Assembly: GCA_964370965.1 (NCBI GenBank)
Contig: CAYJLW010000098.1
Coordinates: 1 to 12,640, forward strand
Origin: CAYJLW01 sp964370965
GTDB taxonomy: Bacteria > Actinomycetota > Acidimicrobiia > UBA2766
Direction of reading: 5' to 3'
Length of the DNA: 12,640 bases
Under the pieces are notes generated by a model. It was not told the origin of the DNA. It worked only from the letters and a program-made list of their open reading frames with translations, and searched no databases. This document shows positions 5,559 to 12,640 of this stretch, piece by piece. Each line of letters starts with the position of its first letter. Within the stretch, counting starts at the first letter, position 1. The translations under genes and the position numbers were made by a program.

Positions 5559-7268
5559 ATGGGAGAGGACGTTCAGACAGCCGTGCTGCGCCGCTTGGGC
5601 AAGGGTGACCTGGCCGGCGTGCGCACCCTGGTTGCCGGGGTCCCCGAGGGGGAGGGCGGCCTCGTCCTCAGGCTGGCGGCGGCCGACGTCGACGTGCAGT
5701 CCCAGGCGGGCGACGTCCTCGTGCTCGAGGCGCTGCGCGACGAGACCGAGGCCGCGGCGAAGCGCGGGGAGCGGGACTACTCGCTCTGGGTGCAGGCGCT
5801 CCTCGCCGAGTACTTCTTCTGGCGGGGCGACGCCCTCTCGTACGTGATCTCCGACGGGGCGCTGGCCACGGCGCCGGCGGAACCGCTGCCCGCCCCGCTC
5901 CTCGCCGCCCGGGGCCGGCTCCACCGGGTCAAGGGCGTGGGGATGCTCCTCGCCGGGGACCCCGGCGTCATGGCGGCAGCCGACGCCGAGATCGCCGCTG
6001 CCGTCGATGACCTCGGGCGCGCCGGCTGGGACGAGCAACAGGCCATCACAGCCGGGGTCGCCACCTACATGCGGGTGGCGGGCTACTGGGACGGCCTCGA
6101 CCCCGCCCAGCACGTCCTCACGGAGACCTGCGACCGTCTCGTGGCGATCAACTCCCAATACGCCGCTCTCGCCTTCTACGGCCTCGCCCACGCCGCCTTC
6201 ATCAGGGGCGACCTCGCCGCCGTGCACGACGCCCTGCGCCGCTGCGACGAGCTCCCTTCGCCGTTCCCCGTCGAGCTCGGGGTTCTCGTGCGCTACGTGA
6301 GGGCGGTGGCGCAGGTGATCGGGGAGGCGGGCAGCGCCGGGTCGCTCGCCGGGCTCGCCGCAGTCGCGGACGAATTCCGCCGCGACTTCCCGCAGGTGCT
6401 CGGCTCGGCCTGTGTCACCGTGGCAGCCATCCTCGCCGACCTCGGCCGGGTGGACGCGGCCCGGGAGTGGGGGGGCCGGGCGCGCTACAGCCAGCTCGTC
6501 ACGGCCTTCGGCGACGTCGACCGGCGGGCGCTGTTCGCCCGCCTCGACCACGTCGCCGCACCGGGGCCGGACACCATGGCCGCCCTCGGCGCGGCTTTCG
6601 AGGACCTCGTGGGCGCGGGGGAGGCCCGTTTCGCCGGGTTCCAGTATCTGCGGGCGGCCTGTGACTGCGACCGCCTCGGCCTCCCCGGCGCGGCGGCGGA
6701 CCTGCGGGCCCGGGCCGAGGACCTCCTGCCGCCTCGGCACGAGCGCACCCTCTGGGAGCTGCTCCTCGGGGGGGGCGGAGCGGACACGGCCCGTCTTCGG
6801 GGCGGCGAGGTCGTCACCTTCGCCCCGGAGCCGTTCGTGCGGGTGGGAGGAGAGGCGGTGCCGCTGCCCGAGGGGGCGTCCCGGCTCCTCGCCGTCCTCG
6901 TCGCCGCGGGGGGCCCTGTCCCCGTAGACCGGTGCCTGGAGGCGCTCTGGCCCGACACCGCCCCCGCGACGGGCCGCAACCGCCTCAGCCAGGTCCTGTT
7001 CCGCTTCCGCAAGGCCCTCGGGGTGGGCCGCGACGAGCTCGTGGTGCGCCGCGGCGACATGCTCGCCCTCGAGCCCGGTCGGAGGTGGCGGGTGGACGCC
7101 TGGGACCTGAGCGCGGCCGCCGAGTCCGGGGGTGCCCCCGGTCGGGGGCCGCTCCCGGCGGACGACTTCTGCAGCGCGCTCGTGGACGTCGACGAAGGCG
7201 TGGACGGGGAACGCGAGCGCCTCCGCTCACTGGTGGCGGGCTTGGAGGCCCAGAACCCACCGGCGTGA
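5559..7268 (+). CDS. regulator with long helical-repeat sensor and C-terminal SARP-like winged helix
   Basis: A 569-residue putative transcription regulator. Residues 1-400 form a long helical region with TPR-like helix pairs (for example YAALAFYGLAHAAFIRGDLAAVHDAL at 201-226 and ILADLGRVDAAREWGGRARY at 291-310), likely a protein- or ligand-binding sensor. Residues 417-515 are the winged helix: LLAVLVAAGGPVPVDRCLEALWP, then GRNRLSQVLFRFRKALG, then DELVVRRGDMLALEPGRRWRVD. The tail (531-562, ending ERERLRSLVAGL) resembles a clipped BTAD start. The winged helix matches that of the divergent gene at about two-fifths of core positions by eye. No ATPase motif is visible. ATG 5559 is chosen as the first sensible start; GTG 5538 and ATG 5514 are in-frame alternatives, none with a clear ribosome site. 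It converges on the giant gene. Confidence 0.75.
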   Translation: MGEDVQTAVLRRLGKGDLAGVRTLVAGVPEGEGGLVLRLAAADVDVQSQAGDVLVLEALRDETEAAAKRGERDYSLWVQALLAEYFFWRGDALSYVISDGALATAPAEPLPAPLLAARGRLHRVKGVGMLLAGDPGVMAAADAEIAAAVDDLGRAGWDEQQAITAGVATYMRVAGYWDGLDPAQHVLTETCDRLVAINSQYAALAFYGLAHAAFIRGDLAAVHDALRRCDELPSPFPVELGVLVRYVRAVAQVIGEAGSAGSLAGLAAVADEFRRDFPQVLGSACVTVAAILADLGRVDAAREWGGRARYSQLVTAFGDVDRRALFARLDHVAAPGPDTMAALGAAFEDLVGAGEARFAGFQYLRAACDCDRLGLPGAAADLRARAEDLLPPRHERTLWELLLGGGGADTARLRGGEVVTFAPEPFVRVGGEAVPLPEGASRLLAVLVAAGGPVPVDRCLEALWPDTAPATGRNRLSQVLFRFRKALGVGRDELVVRRGDMLALEPGRRWRVDAWDLSAAAESGGAPGRGPLPADDFCSALVDVDEGVDGERERLRSLVAGLEAQNPPA

Positions 7269-7287
7269 GTCCTGGGCCTCCAAGCCC
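7238..7287. terminator. 16-bp perfect hairpin at the end of the regulator gene
   Basis: GGGCTTGGAGGCCCAG (7238-7253) pairs perfectly with CTGGGCCTCCAAGCCC (7272-7287) around an 18-nt loop that contains the regulator's TGA stop (7266-7268). There is no T-tract on either side, as is common for GC-rich actinobacterial terminators. It could stop transcription from both directions between the convergent genes. Confidence 0.65.
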
Positions 7288-7291
7288 CGCA

Positions 7292-7316
7292 GACACGGCC
7301 CGCGCCGGGCCGTGTC
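7292..7316. terminator. 10-bp perfect hairpin at the end of the giant gene
   Basis: GACACGGCCC (7292-7301) and GGGCCGTGTC (7307-7316) form a perfect stem with a 5-nt loop. The right arm overlaps the TGA stop (7317-7315) of the minus-strand gene. Position, a short loop and a GC-rich stem suggest an intrinsic terminator without a U-tail for that gene, in tandem with the hairpin at 7238-7287. Confidence 0.65.
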
Positions 7317-10300
7317 ACCCCATCCAGACGACGATGCTGTGGTGGGCGACGACCTTGCCGTACTTGTCGTAGTCGACGACCTTGGCGAGGTAGCTGCCGG
7401 GGACGGGGTAGGTGTGGGAGCGCTTCGTGGCGCTGCTGCCCTCGTAGCGGCCGTCACCGAAGTACCAGCGGCGGGTGCCTCCGGAGGGAGGTGTGGCGCA
7501 GGCCCAGTAGGGCGGGCAGACGTCGACGGCGAGCGGCGTCCCCGCGGTGCCCGCCTGGAACGCCGGGAAGAAGTCCGCCACGCGGGCGGCGGTCGAGGAG
7601 GCGGCGGCGGCTTCGGGGGACTGCGGTCGCCCCGGGGCGCCGGAGGCGTCCAGCCAGACCCGGTCCGTGCGCGCCAGGATGGGCACGCCCAATAGGTACA
7701 CGTAGCCGGTCGCGGTGACCTGAACGGAACCGCCCAGGGCGGGCTGGACGCCCACGAGGACGTCGCATCGGATCGAGAGCGCCGTCCACACGGTGCAGAG
7801 CCCGTTCTGCTCGAGGCCCAGGGGGACTGGGAGGTGGGCCTCCCAACGGGGGTGGTGGCCCTTCGTCCCCTTGAACTCGGCGACGAAGGAGAGGCCGGAG
7901 AAGGAGACTCTTCGCTTCGTGTTGGACGTGCCGATGCCGACGGACGAGGTCTCGTTGCGGCACTGGAGCTTCAGGTAGTAGCGGGTGCCGTCCGCGGCCT
8001 CCGCGAAACTGTCCCGTTTCACGCCGAAGCCCTCGGCGTCGGCCTGGAAGACCGCGTTCGGCCAGCAGTCGCCCGACGTCGTGAGGGCGGCGAACCCGCT
8101 CTTGGGCGCCTGCTGGGCGACGTCGGGGAACCAGAAGTTGTGGTTCTTCGGCATCGTGCCCAGGACCGTGTTGTAGAACTCCATGCCCGGCCGGCCCGGC
8201 TCCAGCCGGTTGACGTCCCGTTCCCACATGGACTGGCGGATAGGCGCCGTGAACAGGATGTCGACGAGGACGTCCCGGAAGCTGTAGCCGCCGCTGGTCC
8301 CGTCGTTGGCGGCGTAGTTGAGGACGTCGTCGCCGATCCCGTTGTGGTAGTAGCACTCGTTCTCGATCGTGGCGCAGGGCGGCGTGGCGAAGACGTGCAC
8401 GCTGGGCTGTTGCCAGTTCGTCTTGTCGATCGTCCAGACGCCCCAGGCGACCGGGTCGAAGCGGTGGTAGAAGCGCCGGTACCACATCCCGTTGCGCTGG
8501 AAGGCGCTCGCCGCCGGGTCGCCCTCGATCGTGGAGTCCTCGCCCGTCGAGAGCGTGAGCGCGCCGGGCGGGTCGTCCTGGGGCGTGCGGAAGGAGAAGC
8601 GGAGCTGGTTGATGCCCACACCGAGGTCGCGCACGCCGCCGAAGCCGATCTCGAGGGGGAGGTCGGCGTCGATGCAGCGCCAGTCCTCGCTGGAACCGAT
8701 GTAGAGCGGCCCCAGGTAGTGGTCCTCCGAGGAGTAGCCGTTGTTCACGACGTTGTTGATCCGCACGGCGACGGTGGCGGAGATCTTCTCGAACGACGAC
8801 AGGCGCGCGGAGAGCTTGCCGCCGCCGTAGTCCCGGAGGCGGAGCTTGACGGCCGTGGGGATCCCGCCCATGTCGACGTCGGCGTGAACGTAGCCCAGGG
8901 ACGGCTCCGTCGTGGGGGGTGTGTAGCCCAGGCGGGGCCCGCAGACCGGGTCGCTGGTGGGTGCCGGGGTGCTCCGGGGGGCGGCGGGCTGCTCGCCGGC
9001 ACCGTACATGTCGCCGCCGAAGACGAGCAGCGAAGGGACGTTGCGGAGCACGACGCTGTAGTTCGCCGTCTTCTTCGACCAGGCGCTCTCGCCGGGGTGG
9101 CCGTAGTGGGCGGGATCCTTCCGCTCGAACACCTTCACGGAGGCCGTCCCGAGGCCGGTGTTGCCCTGGAGTTGCACGAAGATCTTCGTCCAGGGGAGGC
9201 GACGGTTCTCCGTGAGCGTGGCGGAACCCTCGAGGCGGCCCGGGACCTTGTCGACGTGGGCGACGACGTCGCGGCGGGCGTCCGCGTCGGTGTAGAGGAG
9301 GTCGAGGGGGCCGAGGTGGGTGAGCGTGGAGAGCATCTTGGCGGAGTACTTCTGCCATTCGTCGACCTCGAAGTCGGGCCGGTCCTGGCAGGTCTTGCGC
9401 TCTGCGGGGGTGGAGGTGTCGTCGCAGCGGGCCTCGCCGGGCTTCCAGAGCAGGAACGTGTTGGGGACGGGTTCGTTCAGGTGGCCGTGGACGGCGGGCA
9501 CGGTGCCCGCGCCACCGGGGACGCCCTGCGTGGCGAGGGTGGTCTCGATGCCGGAGGTGCCCGAGAGGCGCTGGGGGGCGGGGCGGTTGCCGTTGTGGTC
9601 GAGGGCGGCGAGGAGCAGGAGGGGGTCGCCGTAGCGCACGACGGCATCGATGCGCGGGGTGCCAGTCGGGTCCTGGGACTGCGTCACCTTCTGCGGCGGC
9701 GTGGACATGTTCAGGCAGTTGCCCGTGGTCGCCCAGATCCAGGGCTGCGCGGCGGAGCCGCCGTCGGGCATCACGCGGACGCCGATGCGGTTCGGCAGCT
9801 TGGAGAGGAGGACGTCCGCGTAGACGTTGTAGGCGCTGCTGTCGTCGAAGAGCTGCAGCGGGAAGGGCGTTGCCGTCGAGTTCGCCGTGAGGCAGAAAGT
9901 CTCCGGCGACGCCCGGTAGAGCGCCGTGCGCACGTTCTTCAGCCCCGCGCGCACCCCCCAGCTCTTCGGGCCGCGCACGATCGCCCGCACACCCTCGCCC
10001 TCCCAGGCCGTGAAGTCCGGGTGTACGAGGCCCACCTGGGGGGCGGCCGGGAGTGGCGGCTCGGTGAGGTAGTCGGGGTCCGATGCGCTCGGCCGGGAGT
10101 ACACGACGGTGGCCTGCACGATGTTGGGACAGTCGGGGATCACGGGGTCCCCCGGGCCTGTGGGGCAGCCGCGCGCCTCGACCTCTTGGAGGGCGCCGCC
10201 GAGAGGGGCCTGGCGCCAGGACACGTCCGCCTTCGTGGGGAGGAGCGCGCCGGCGTAGACGCGGGTGCGCAGGTTCGCCGTCCGGTCGGCGGTGTCGGCG

Positions 10301-12408
10301 ACGTCCATGCCGACCTGGACCAGCGCCGGCGCGGACGCCGCGAAGGCGATTCTGTTCTCGACCGAGATCGGGAGCTGGCCGCCGTTGAACGGGATCGTCT
10401 TCAGCGTCTCGGTCCAGTCGGCCACGAAGGAGGCGGGCACGAAACCGGCCTGGAACCTCCCGTCGACGTGGGTGGCACTCGGGCCGGCGAGGCGGACGGC
10501 GGCGTCGCCGTCGAGGCCCACGACCCCGGAGGAGAACGACGTCGCCACGCGGAAGGGCCGGTTCGGGCCGGTCTCGTAGTCGATCGTGGCCCTCTCCGGC
10601 AGGTCCGACACGACGGCGTTGACGTCGACGAGGTTCCCCCTGTTGGCGACCTCGTCGTTGCGGCGGGTGCGGGAGTCGAGGTGGACGACCACCTTCGTCT
10701 CCTGGGCGGAGCCGAGGTCGCTCTCGATGTGCATCTTGCTCTTGGGGTCCGTGGTGCCCTCGGTCGTGAGGGTGACGCCGGCGGAGCGCACCTCGCGGAG
10801 GCGGGCGGCGAAGCGGTAGGCAGGGTGGGTTCGCGTCAACAGGCAGAACGGCGTCGTGCAGTCGATGCGGTTCTCGTTGGCGCCGTACACGACGTAGGAG
10901 CGGTCCACGTCGTCCGCCGTCGGTGCGTCGGGGAGGCCGAGACCGGCGTAGTTGTCGCCGTCGAAGACGTTCTGGATCCGGAGCCGGACCTCTTCCGCCC
11001 GCTTCACGGAGTCCCCGCTGCAGGCGGCAAACGGCTCGTCCGGGACGACGGCGGTTTCGGGGCAGAAGTGGACGGACTCCCTCGTCACGGCCCCACCCGG
11101 GACGGAGGGGTCGTCGCCGCCGGGGTCGTGGGTGATCACGCTGCGCTCCGGCACTCCGGTGATCGTGCCGGAGAGGACCAGGGGCTCCTGCAGGCTGGAA
11201 AACCAGATCGTGGGGTCGATCGAGGCAAGCGACAGCCTCCGCAGGTCGACGTCGAGTGGCGTCTCCTCGGAGCGGTGCAGGAGGATCGCCGTGGGCCTCA
11301 ACACGAGGTCCACCCACTCGGGCACGTCGCTGAAGCCGACATCGAGGTCGACCTCGTCGCCGCCGGCGATGCCCTCGTCCACGCCGGTCTTGACCACGAG
11401 CTGGAGCGGGTTGGGGATGTCGCCCACTTCGGGTTGGGGCTGGTGCCAGGAGAGCTGGCTGCGGGCCTGGAAGCCCTGGGTGGAGGCGCCGCAGACGAAC
11501 TCGGTGCCGAAGGCGAACTGCTCGGGGCTGTGCGCCCAGGTGAGGTCGGCACGGATGGTCTCCTCGACTGGGACGCCCGCCTCGTCGAGGTCGTAGAGGT
11601 GAAAGGCGTTGCGCAGCGGCGGCCGGGTTCCGGGGGGGACGGAGCCCGGCGTGTAGTCGTTGTCGAGGTTGAGCATCCAGTGGCCCTGGTTCGGCCAGCC
11701 CGCCGGGTCCGCCTTGTAGCCGAACGTGGTCACGGACCGAGCGGGGAAGGGGTGCGGGACGCCGCCGTCACCACCCGTCGAGGACTGGAAGCTGGAGAAC
11801 TCGAAGTCCGCCCGGGTCTTGTACCAGGAGCCGTCCTGGCGGACGAACTTCAGGCCGGCGCCCACGGTCACCTGCCCCGCTGCGAAACCGCCCCCGGCGA
11901 GACGCTCCACGACGACGTCGAGGCCGACCATGAGGTGGGCGGGGGGACCGATCGGGTTGTCCAGCGGGATCCCGAACGTGGTCGAGAGGAGGGGGAGGAT
12001 GCTCGTGGCGTCGTCCCGGAAGCGGAGCACGAGCGTGGCGCGCACGTCGGGCGTGCCGTTGGCATCGACGTCGACGTCGTAGCTCTGCCACGGGGCAGGG
12101 GCGTTCGGCCACACGGGTGGGAGGACGGGGGTGAACTCCTTGTGCACGGTCGCGCCCCAGGAGGCGACGACGTCGACGACGACCTTGACGTCGGGGTCGA
12201 GCTGCACGGATGTCGTGGGGGAGACCACGGGTGGCGTCGTGGGTGACGCCCAAGGGGCGTCACAGCCCGAGACGAGGCCGACGGTGGCCTCCAGCCTCGC
12301 GGGCCGGAGGAGCCCGATGGCGGCGGCGCCGGCTGCGACGAGGACGACGGTGACCCCGCGCAGCCTCCTCTTGCGGCGTGAGTCCCCTGTGAGCCCGGTC
12401 GTCGACAT
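7315..12408 (-). CDS. giant exported protein with C-terminal PKD domain
   Basis: A 1697-residue protein of unknown function that is very probably secreted. ATG 12408 is chosen because GGGAGG (12420-12415) lies six bases upstream. A basic n-region (RRKRRLRG, 11-18) and hydrophobic stretch (VTVVLVAAGAAAIGLL, 19-34) form a signal sequence or anchor. An Asp-rich loop DVDANGTPD (113-121) resembles calcium-binding loops. From about 356 to 1193 a short beta motif recurs: hydrophobic strand, [LVI]-P, second strand (e.g. VSDLPERATIDYE, LSKLPNRIGVRVMP, RNVPSLLVFGG). Twenty-two cysteines suggest disulfides outside the cytoplasm. The C-terminus (about 1617-1697) is a PKD domain with WYFGDG at 1648-1653 and HTYPVPGSY at 1665-1673. 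No catalytic motif, LPxTG sorting signal or C-terminal membrane segment is seen. Surface adhesion or envelope structure is a guess. Confidence 0.85.
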   Translation of the reverse strand: MSTTGLTGDSRRKRRLRGVTVVLVAAGAAAIGLLRPARLEATVGLVSGCDAPWASPTTPPVVSPTTSVQLDPDVKVVVDVVASWGATVHKEFTPVLPPVWPNAPAPWQSYDVDVDANGTPDVRATLVLRFRDDATSILPLLSTTFGIPLDNPIGPPAHLMVGLDVVVERLAGGGFAAGQVTVGAGLKFVRQDGSWYKTRADFEFSSFQSSTGGDGGVPHPFPARSVTTFGYKADPAGWPNQGHWMLNLDNDYTPGSVPPGTRPPLRNAFHLYDLDEAGVPVEETIRADLTWAHSPEQFAFGTEFVCGASTQGFQARSQLSWHQPQPEVGDIPNPLQLVVKTGVDEGIAGGDEVDLDVGFSDVPEWVDLVLRPTAILLHRSEETPLDVDLRRLSLASIDPTIWFSSLQEPLVLSGTITGVPERSVITHDPGGDDPSVPGGAVTRESVHFCPETAVVPDEPFAACSGDSVKRAEEVRLRIQNVFDGDNYAGLGLPDAPTADDVDRSYVVYGANENRIDCTTPFCLLTRTHPAYRFAARLREVRSAGVTLTTEGTTDPKSKMHIESDLGSAQETKVVVHLDSRTRRNDEVANRGNLVDVNAVVSDLPERATIDYETGPNRPFRVATSFSSGVVGLDGDAAVRLAGPSATHVDGRFQAGFVPASFVADWTETLKTIPFNGGQLPISVENRIAFAASAPALVQVGMDVADTADRTANLRTRVYAGALLPTKADVSWRQAPLGGALQEVEARGCPTGPGDPVIPDCPNIVQATVVYSRPSASDPDYLTEPPLPAAPQVGLVHPDFTAWEGEGVRAIVRGPKSWGVRAGLKNVRTALYRASPETFCLTANSTATPFPLQLFDDSSAYNVYADVLLSKLPNRIGVRVMPDGGSAAQPWIWATTGNCLNMSTPPQKVTQSQDPTGTPRIDAVVRYGDPLLLLAALDHNGNRPAPQRLSGTSGIETTLATQGVPGGAGTVPAVHGHLNEPVPNTFLLWKPGEARCDDTSTPAERKTCQDRPDFEVDEWQKYSAKMLSTLTHLGPLDLLYTDADARRDVVAHVDKVPGRLEGSATLTENRRLPWTKIFVQLQGNTGLGTASVKVFERKDPAHYGHPGESAWSKKTANYSVVLRNVPSLLVFGGDMYGAGEQPAAPRSTPAPTSDPVCGPRLGYTPPTTEPSLGYVHADVDMGGIPTAVKLRLRDYGGGKLSARLSSFEKISATVAVRINNVVNNGYSSEDHYLGPLYIGSSEDWRCIDADLPLEIGFGGVRDLGVGINQLRFSFRTPQDDPPGALTLSTGEDSTIEGDPAASAFQRNGMWYRRFYHRFDPVAWGVWTIDKTNWQQPSVHVFATPPCATIENECYYHNGIGDDVLNYAANDGTSGGYSFRDVLVDILFTAPIRQSMWERDVNRLEPGRPGMEFYNTVLGTMPKNHNFWFPDVAQQAPKSGFAALTTSGDCWPNAVFQADAEGFGVKRDSFAEAADGTRYYLKLQCRNETSSVGIGTSNTKRRVSFSGLSFVAEFKGTKGHHPRWEAHLPVPLGLEQNGLCTVWTALSIRCDVLVGVQPALGGSVQVTATGYVYLLGVPILARTDRVWLDASGAPGRPQSPEAAAASSTAARVADFFPAFQAGTAGTPLAVDVCPPYWACATPPSGGTRRWYFGDGRYEGSSATKRSHTYPVPGSYLAKVVDYDKYGKVVAHHSIVVWMG

Positions 12409-12448
12409 GTCGCGCCTCCCGTCCCCCGAGATCGGTGGACCATGCAGG

Positions 12449-12505
12449 CCCATCGTGACGGGTCCTGTCGTGAAAGGCCTGTCGTGGCATGCCCATCGTG
12501 ACAGG
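12449..12505. repeat. four tandem 14/15-bp iterons
   Basis: Contiguous units: CCCATCGTGACGGGT (12449-12463), CCTGTCGTGAAAGG (12464-12477), CCTGTCGTGGCATG (12478-12491), CCCATCGTGACAGG (12492-12505). The core TCGTG recurs at 12453, 12468, 12482 and 12496, a 14-15 bp period. The outer two units match each other best and so do the inner two. The array lies 41-97 bases upstream of the giant gene, as a binding array or 5' leader element. Regulator unknown. Confidence 0.75.
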
Positions 12506-12520
12506 TCGGGCGTCGCGGCG

Positions 12521-12538
12521 CTCTTACGCGGGTCTTAC
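12521..12538 (-). promoter_or_regulatory. paired heptamer direct repeats
   Basis: On the minus strand GTAAGAC (12538-12532) and GTAAGAG (12527-12521) are direct repeats separated by CCGC, an 11-bp period, with GTAACA just before the first. SARP regulators are known to bind heptamer direct repeats spaced by 4 bp. The spacing fits that geometry, but the heptamer sequence differs from the well-known TCGAG type. Confidence 0.35.
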
Positions 12539-12577
12539 TGTTACATGGCTCCGCAGCTGGCGCTGCTCCGCGGTGGG

Positions 12578-12599
12578 GGCGGGGGCCCCTCACCCCGCC
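12578..12599. terminator. possible hairpin near the right edge
   Basis: GGCGGGG (12578-12584) and CCCCGCC (12593-12599) can pair around an 8-nt loop. It could end transcription of a gene beyond the right edge. In DNA this GC-rich such a pairing can arise by chance, and no T-tract follows. Confidence 0.25.
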
Positions 12600-12640
12600 G
12601 GCCGTGGGGTGGGGGTCTGTGCCTGGTTGGTCGCCTGGCG

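Larger units (their letters stand above)
12409..12640. promoter_or_regulatory. upstream region of the giant gene
   Basis: No gene is seen between the start of the giant gene and the window edge. The region holds the ribosome site (12415-12420), the four-unit repeat (12449-12505), a pair of GTAAGA direct repeats (12521-12538) within the only AT-richer patch (about 12521-12545), and a hairpin at 12578-12599. A promoter for the giant gene probably lies in or next to the AT-richer patch, but no consensus -10/-35 pair could be picked. Confidence 0.5.

Noticed and set aside
7454..11317. 1287-codon open frame on the minus strand in another phase
   Set aside because: It overlaps the giant gene in a shifted frame, is dominated by R, P and G, and shows no domain; it is a composition artefact.
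7834..12246. 1470-codon open frame on the plus strand, antisense to the giant gene
   Set aside because: It is in exact codon register with the minus-strand gene, so its stops would require TTA, CTA or TCA codons there, which are rare at this GC content. The sense strand has a signal sequence, a ribosome site and a PKD domain; the antisense product is a G/R/V/E-rich sequence with no motif.
12260..12264. Possible lipobox (V-S-G-C49) in the giant protein
   Set aside because: The cysteine lies about 15 residues after the hydrophobic segment ends, with charged residues between, so it does not fit a lipoprotein signal peptide.
12451..12453. Upstream ATG of the giant gene at 12453
   Set aside because: It has no ribosome site and falls inside repeat unit 1; ATG 12408 has GGGAGG at proper spacing and begins the signal sequence.

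Overview
This is a very GC-rich stretch with the look of an environmental actinobacterium. Codons end mostly in G or C, start codons include GTG, and the gene content fits: a FadE-like acyl-CoA dehydrogenase, BTAD/SARP-type regulators and a VapBC pair. An Acidimicrobiia-like lineage is possible, but nothing here fixes the genus. The sequence is a draft scaffold: a G-run, ten Ns and a C-run near 2706-2759 mark a join between two contigs.

Layout. Positions 1-168 are non-coding, with short tandem repeats and a palindrome. A vapBC toxin-antitoxin operon reads leftward (827 to 169), with a perfect-armed operator palindrome touching the vapB start. An acyl-CoA dehydrogenase (2139-871, minus) lies just upstream of it. 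Divergent from the dehydrogenase is a small thioredoxin-fold protein (2196-2699, plus) whose CxxC position reads SxxC. After the join and about 330 gene-free bases comes a large LOG-family Rossmann protein (3086-4156, plus).

Two paralogous regulators lie head to head (4191-5507 minus and 5559-7268 plus) across a 51-bp spacer. Each has an alpha-helical N-terminal part and an OmpR/SARP-like winged-helix domain at the C-terminal end, the reverse of the classical SARP order. The second converges on a very long minus-strand gene (7315-12408). That gene encodes an exported protein of 1697 residues with a signal sequence, 22 cysteines, a recurring short 'LP' beta motif and a C-terminal PKD domain. 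Two strong hairpins sit between the convergent genes.

Upstream of the giant gene are four tandem 14/15-bp repeats and a pair of 7-bp direct repeats set 11 bp apart. I infer, without proof, that the two regulators and the giant exported protein could form one regulated surface or secretion locus. The vapBC operon, dehydrogenase, redoxin and LOG genes look like unrelated housekeeping or accessory neighbours. No tRNA, rRNA, CRISPR array, transposase or phage gene was recognised.
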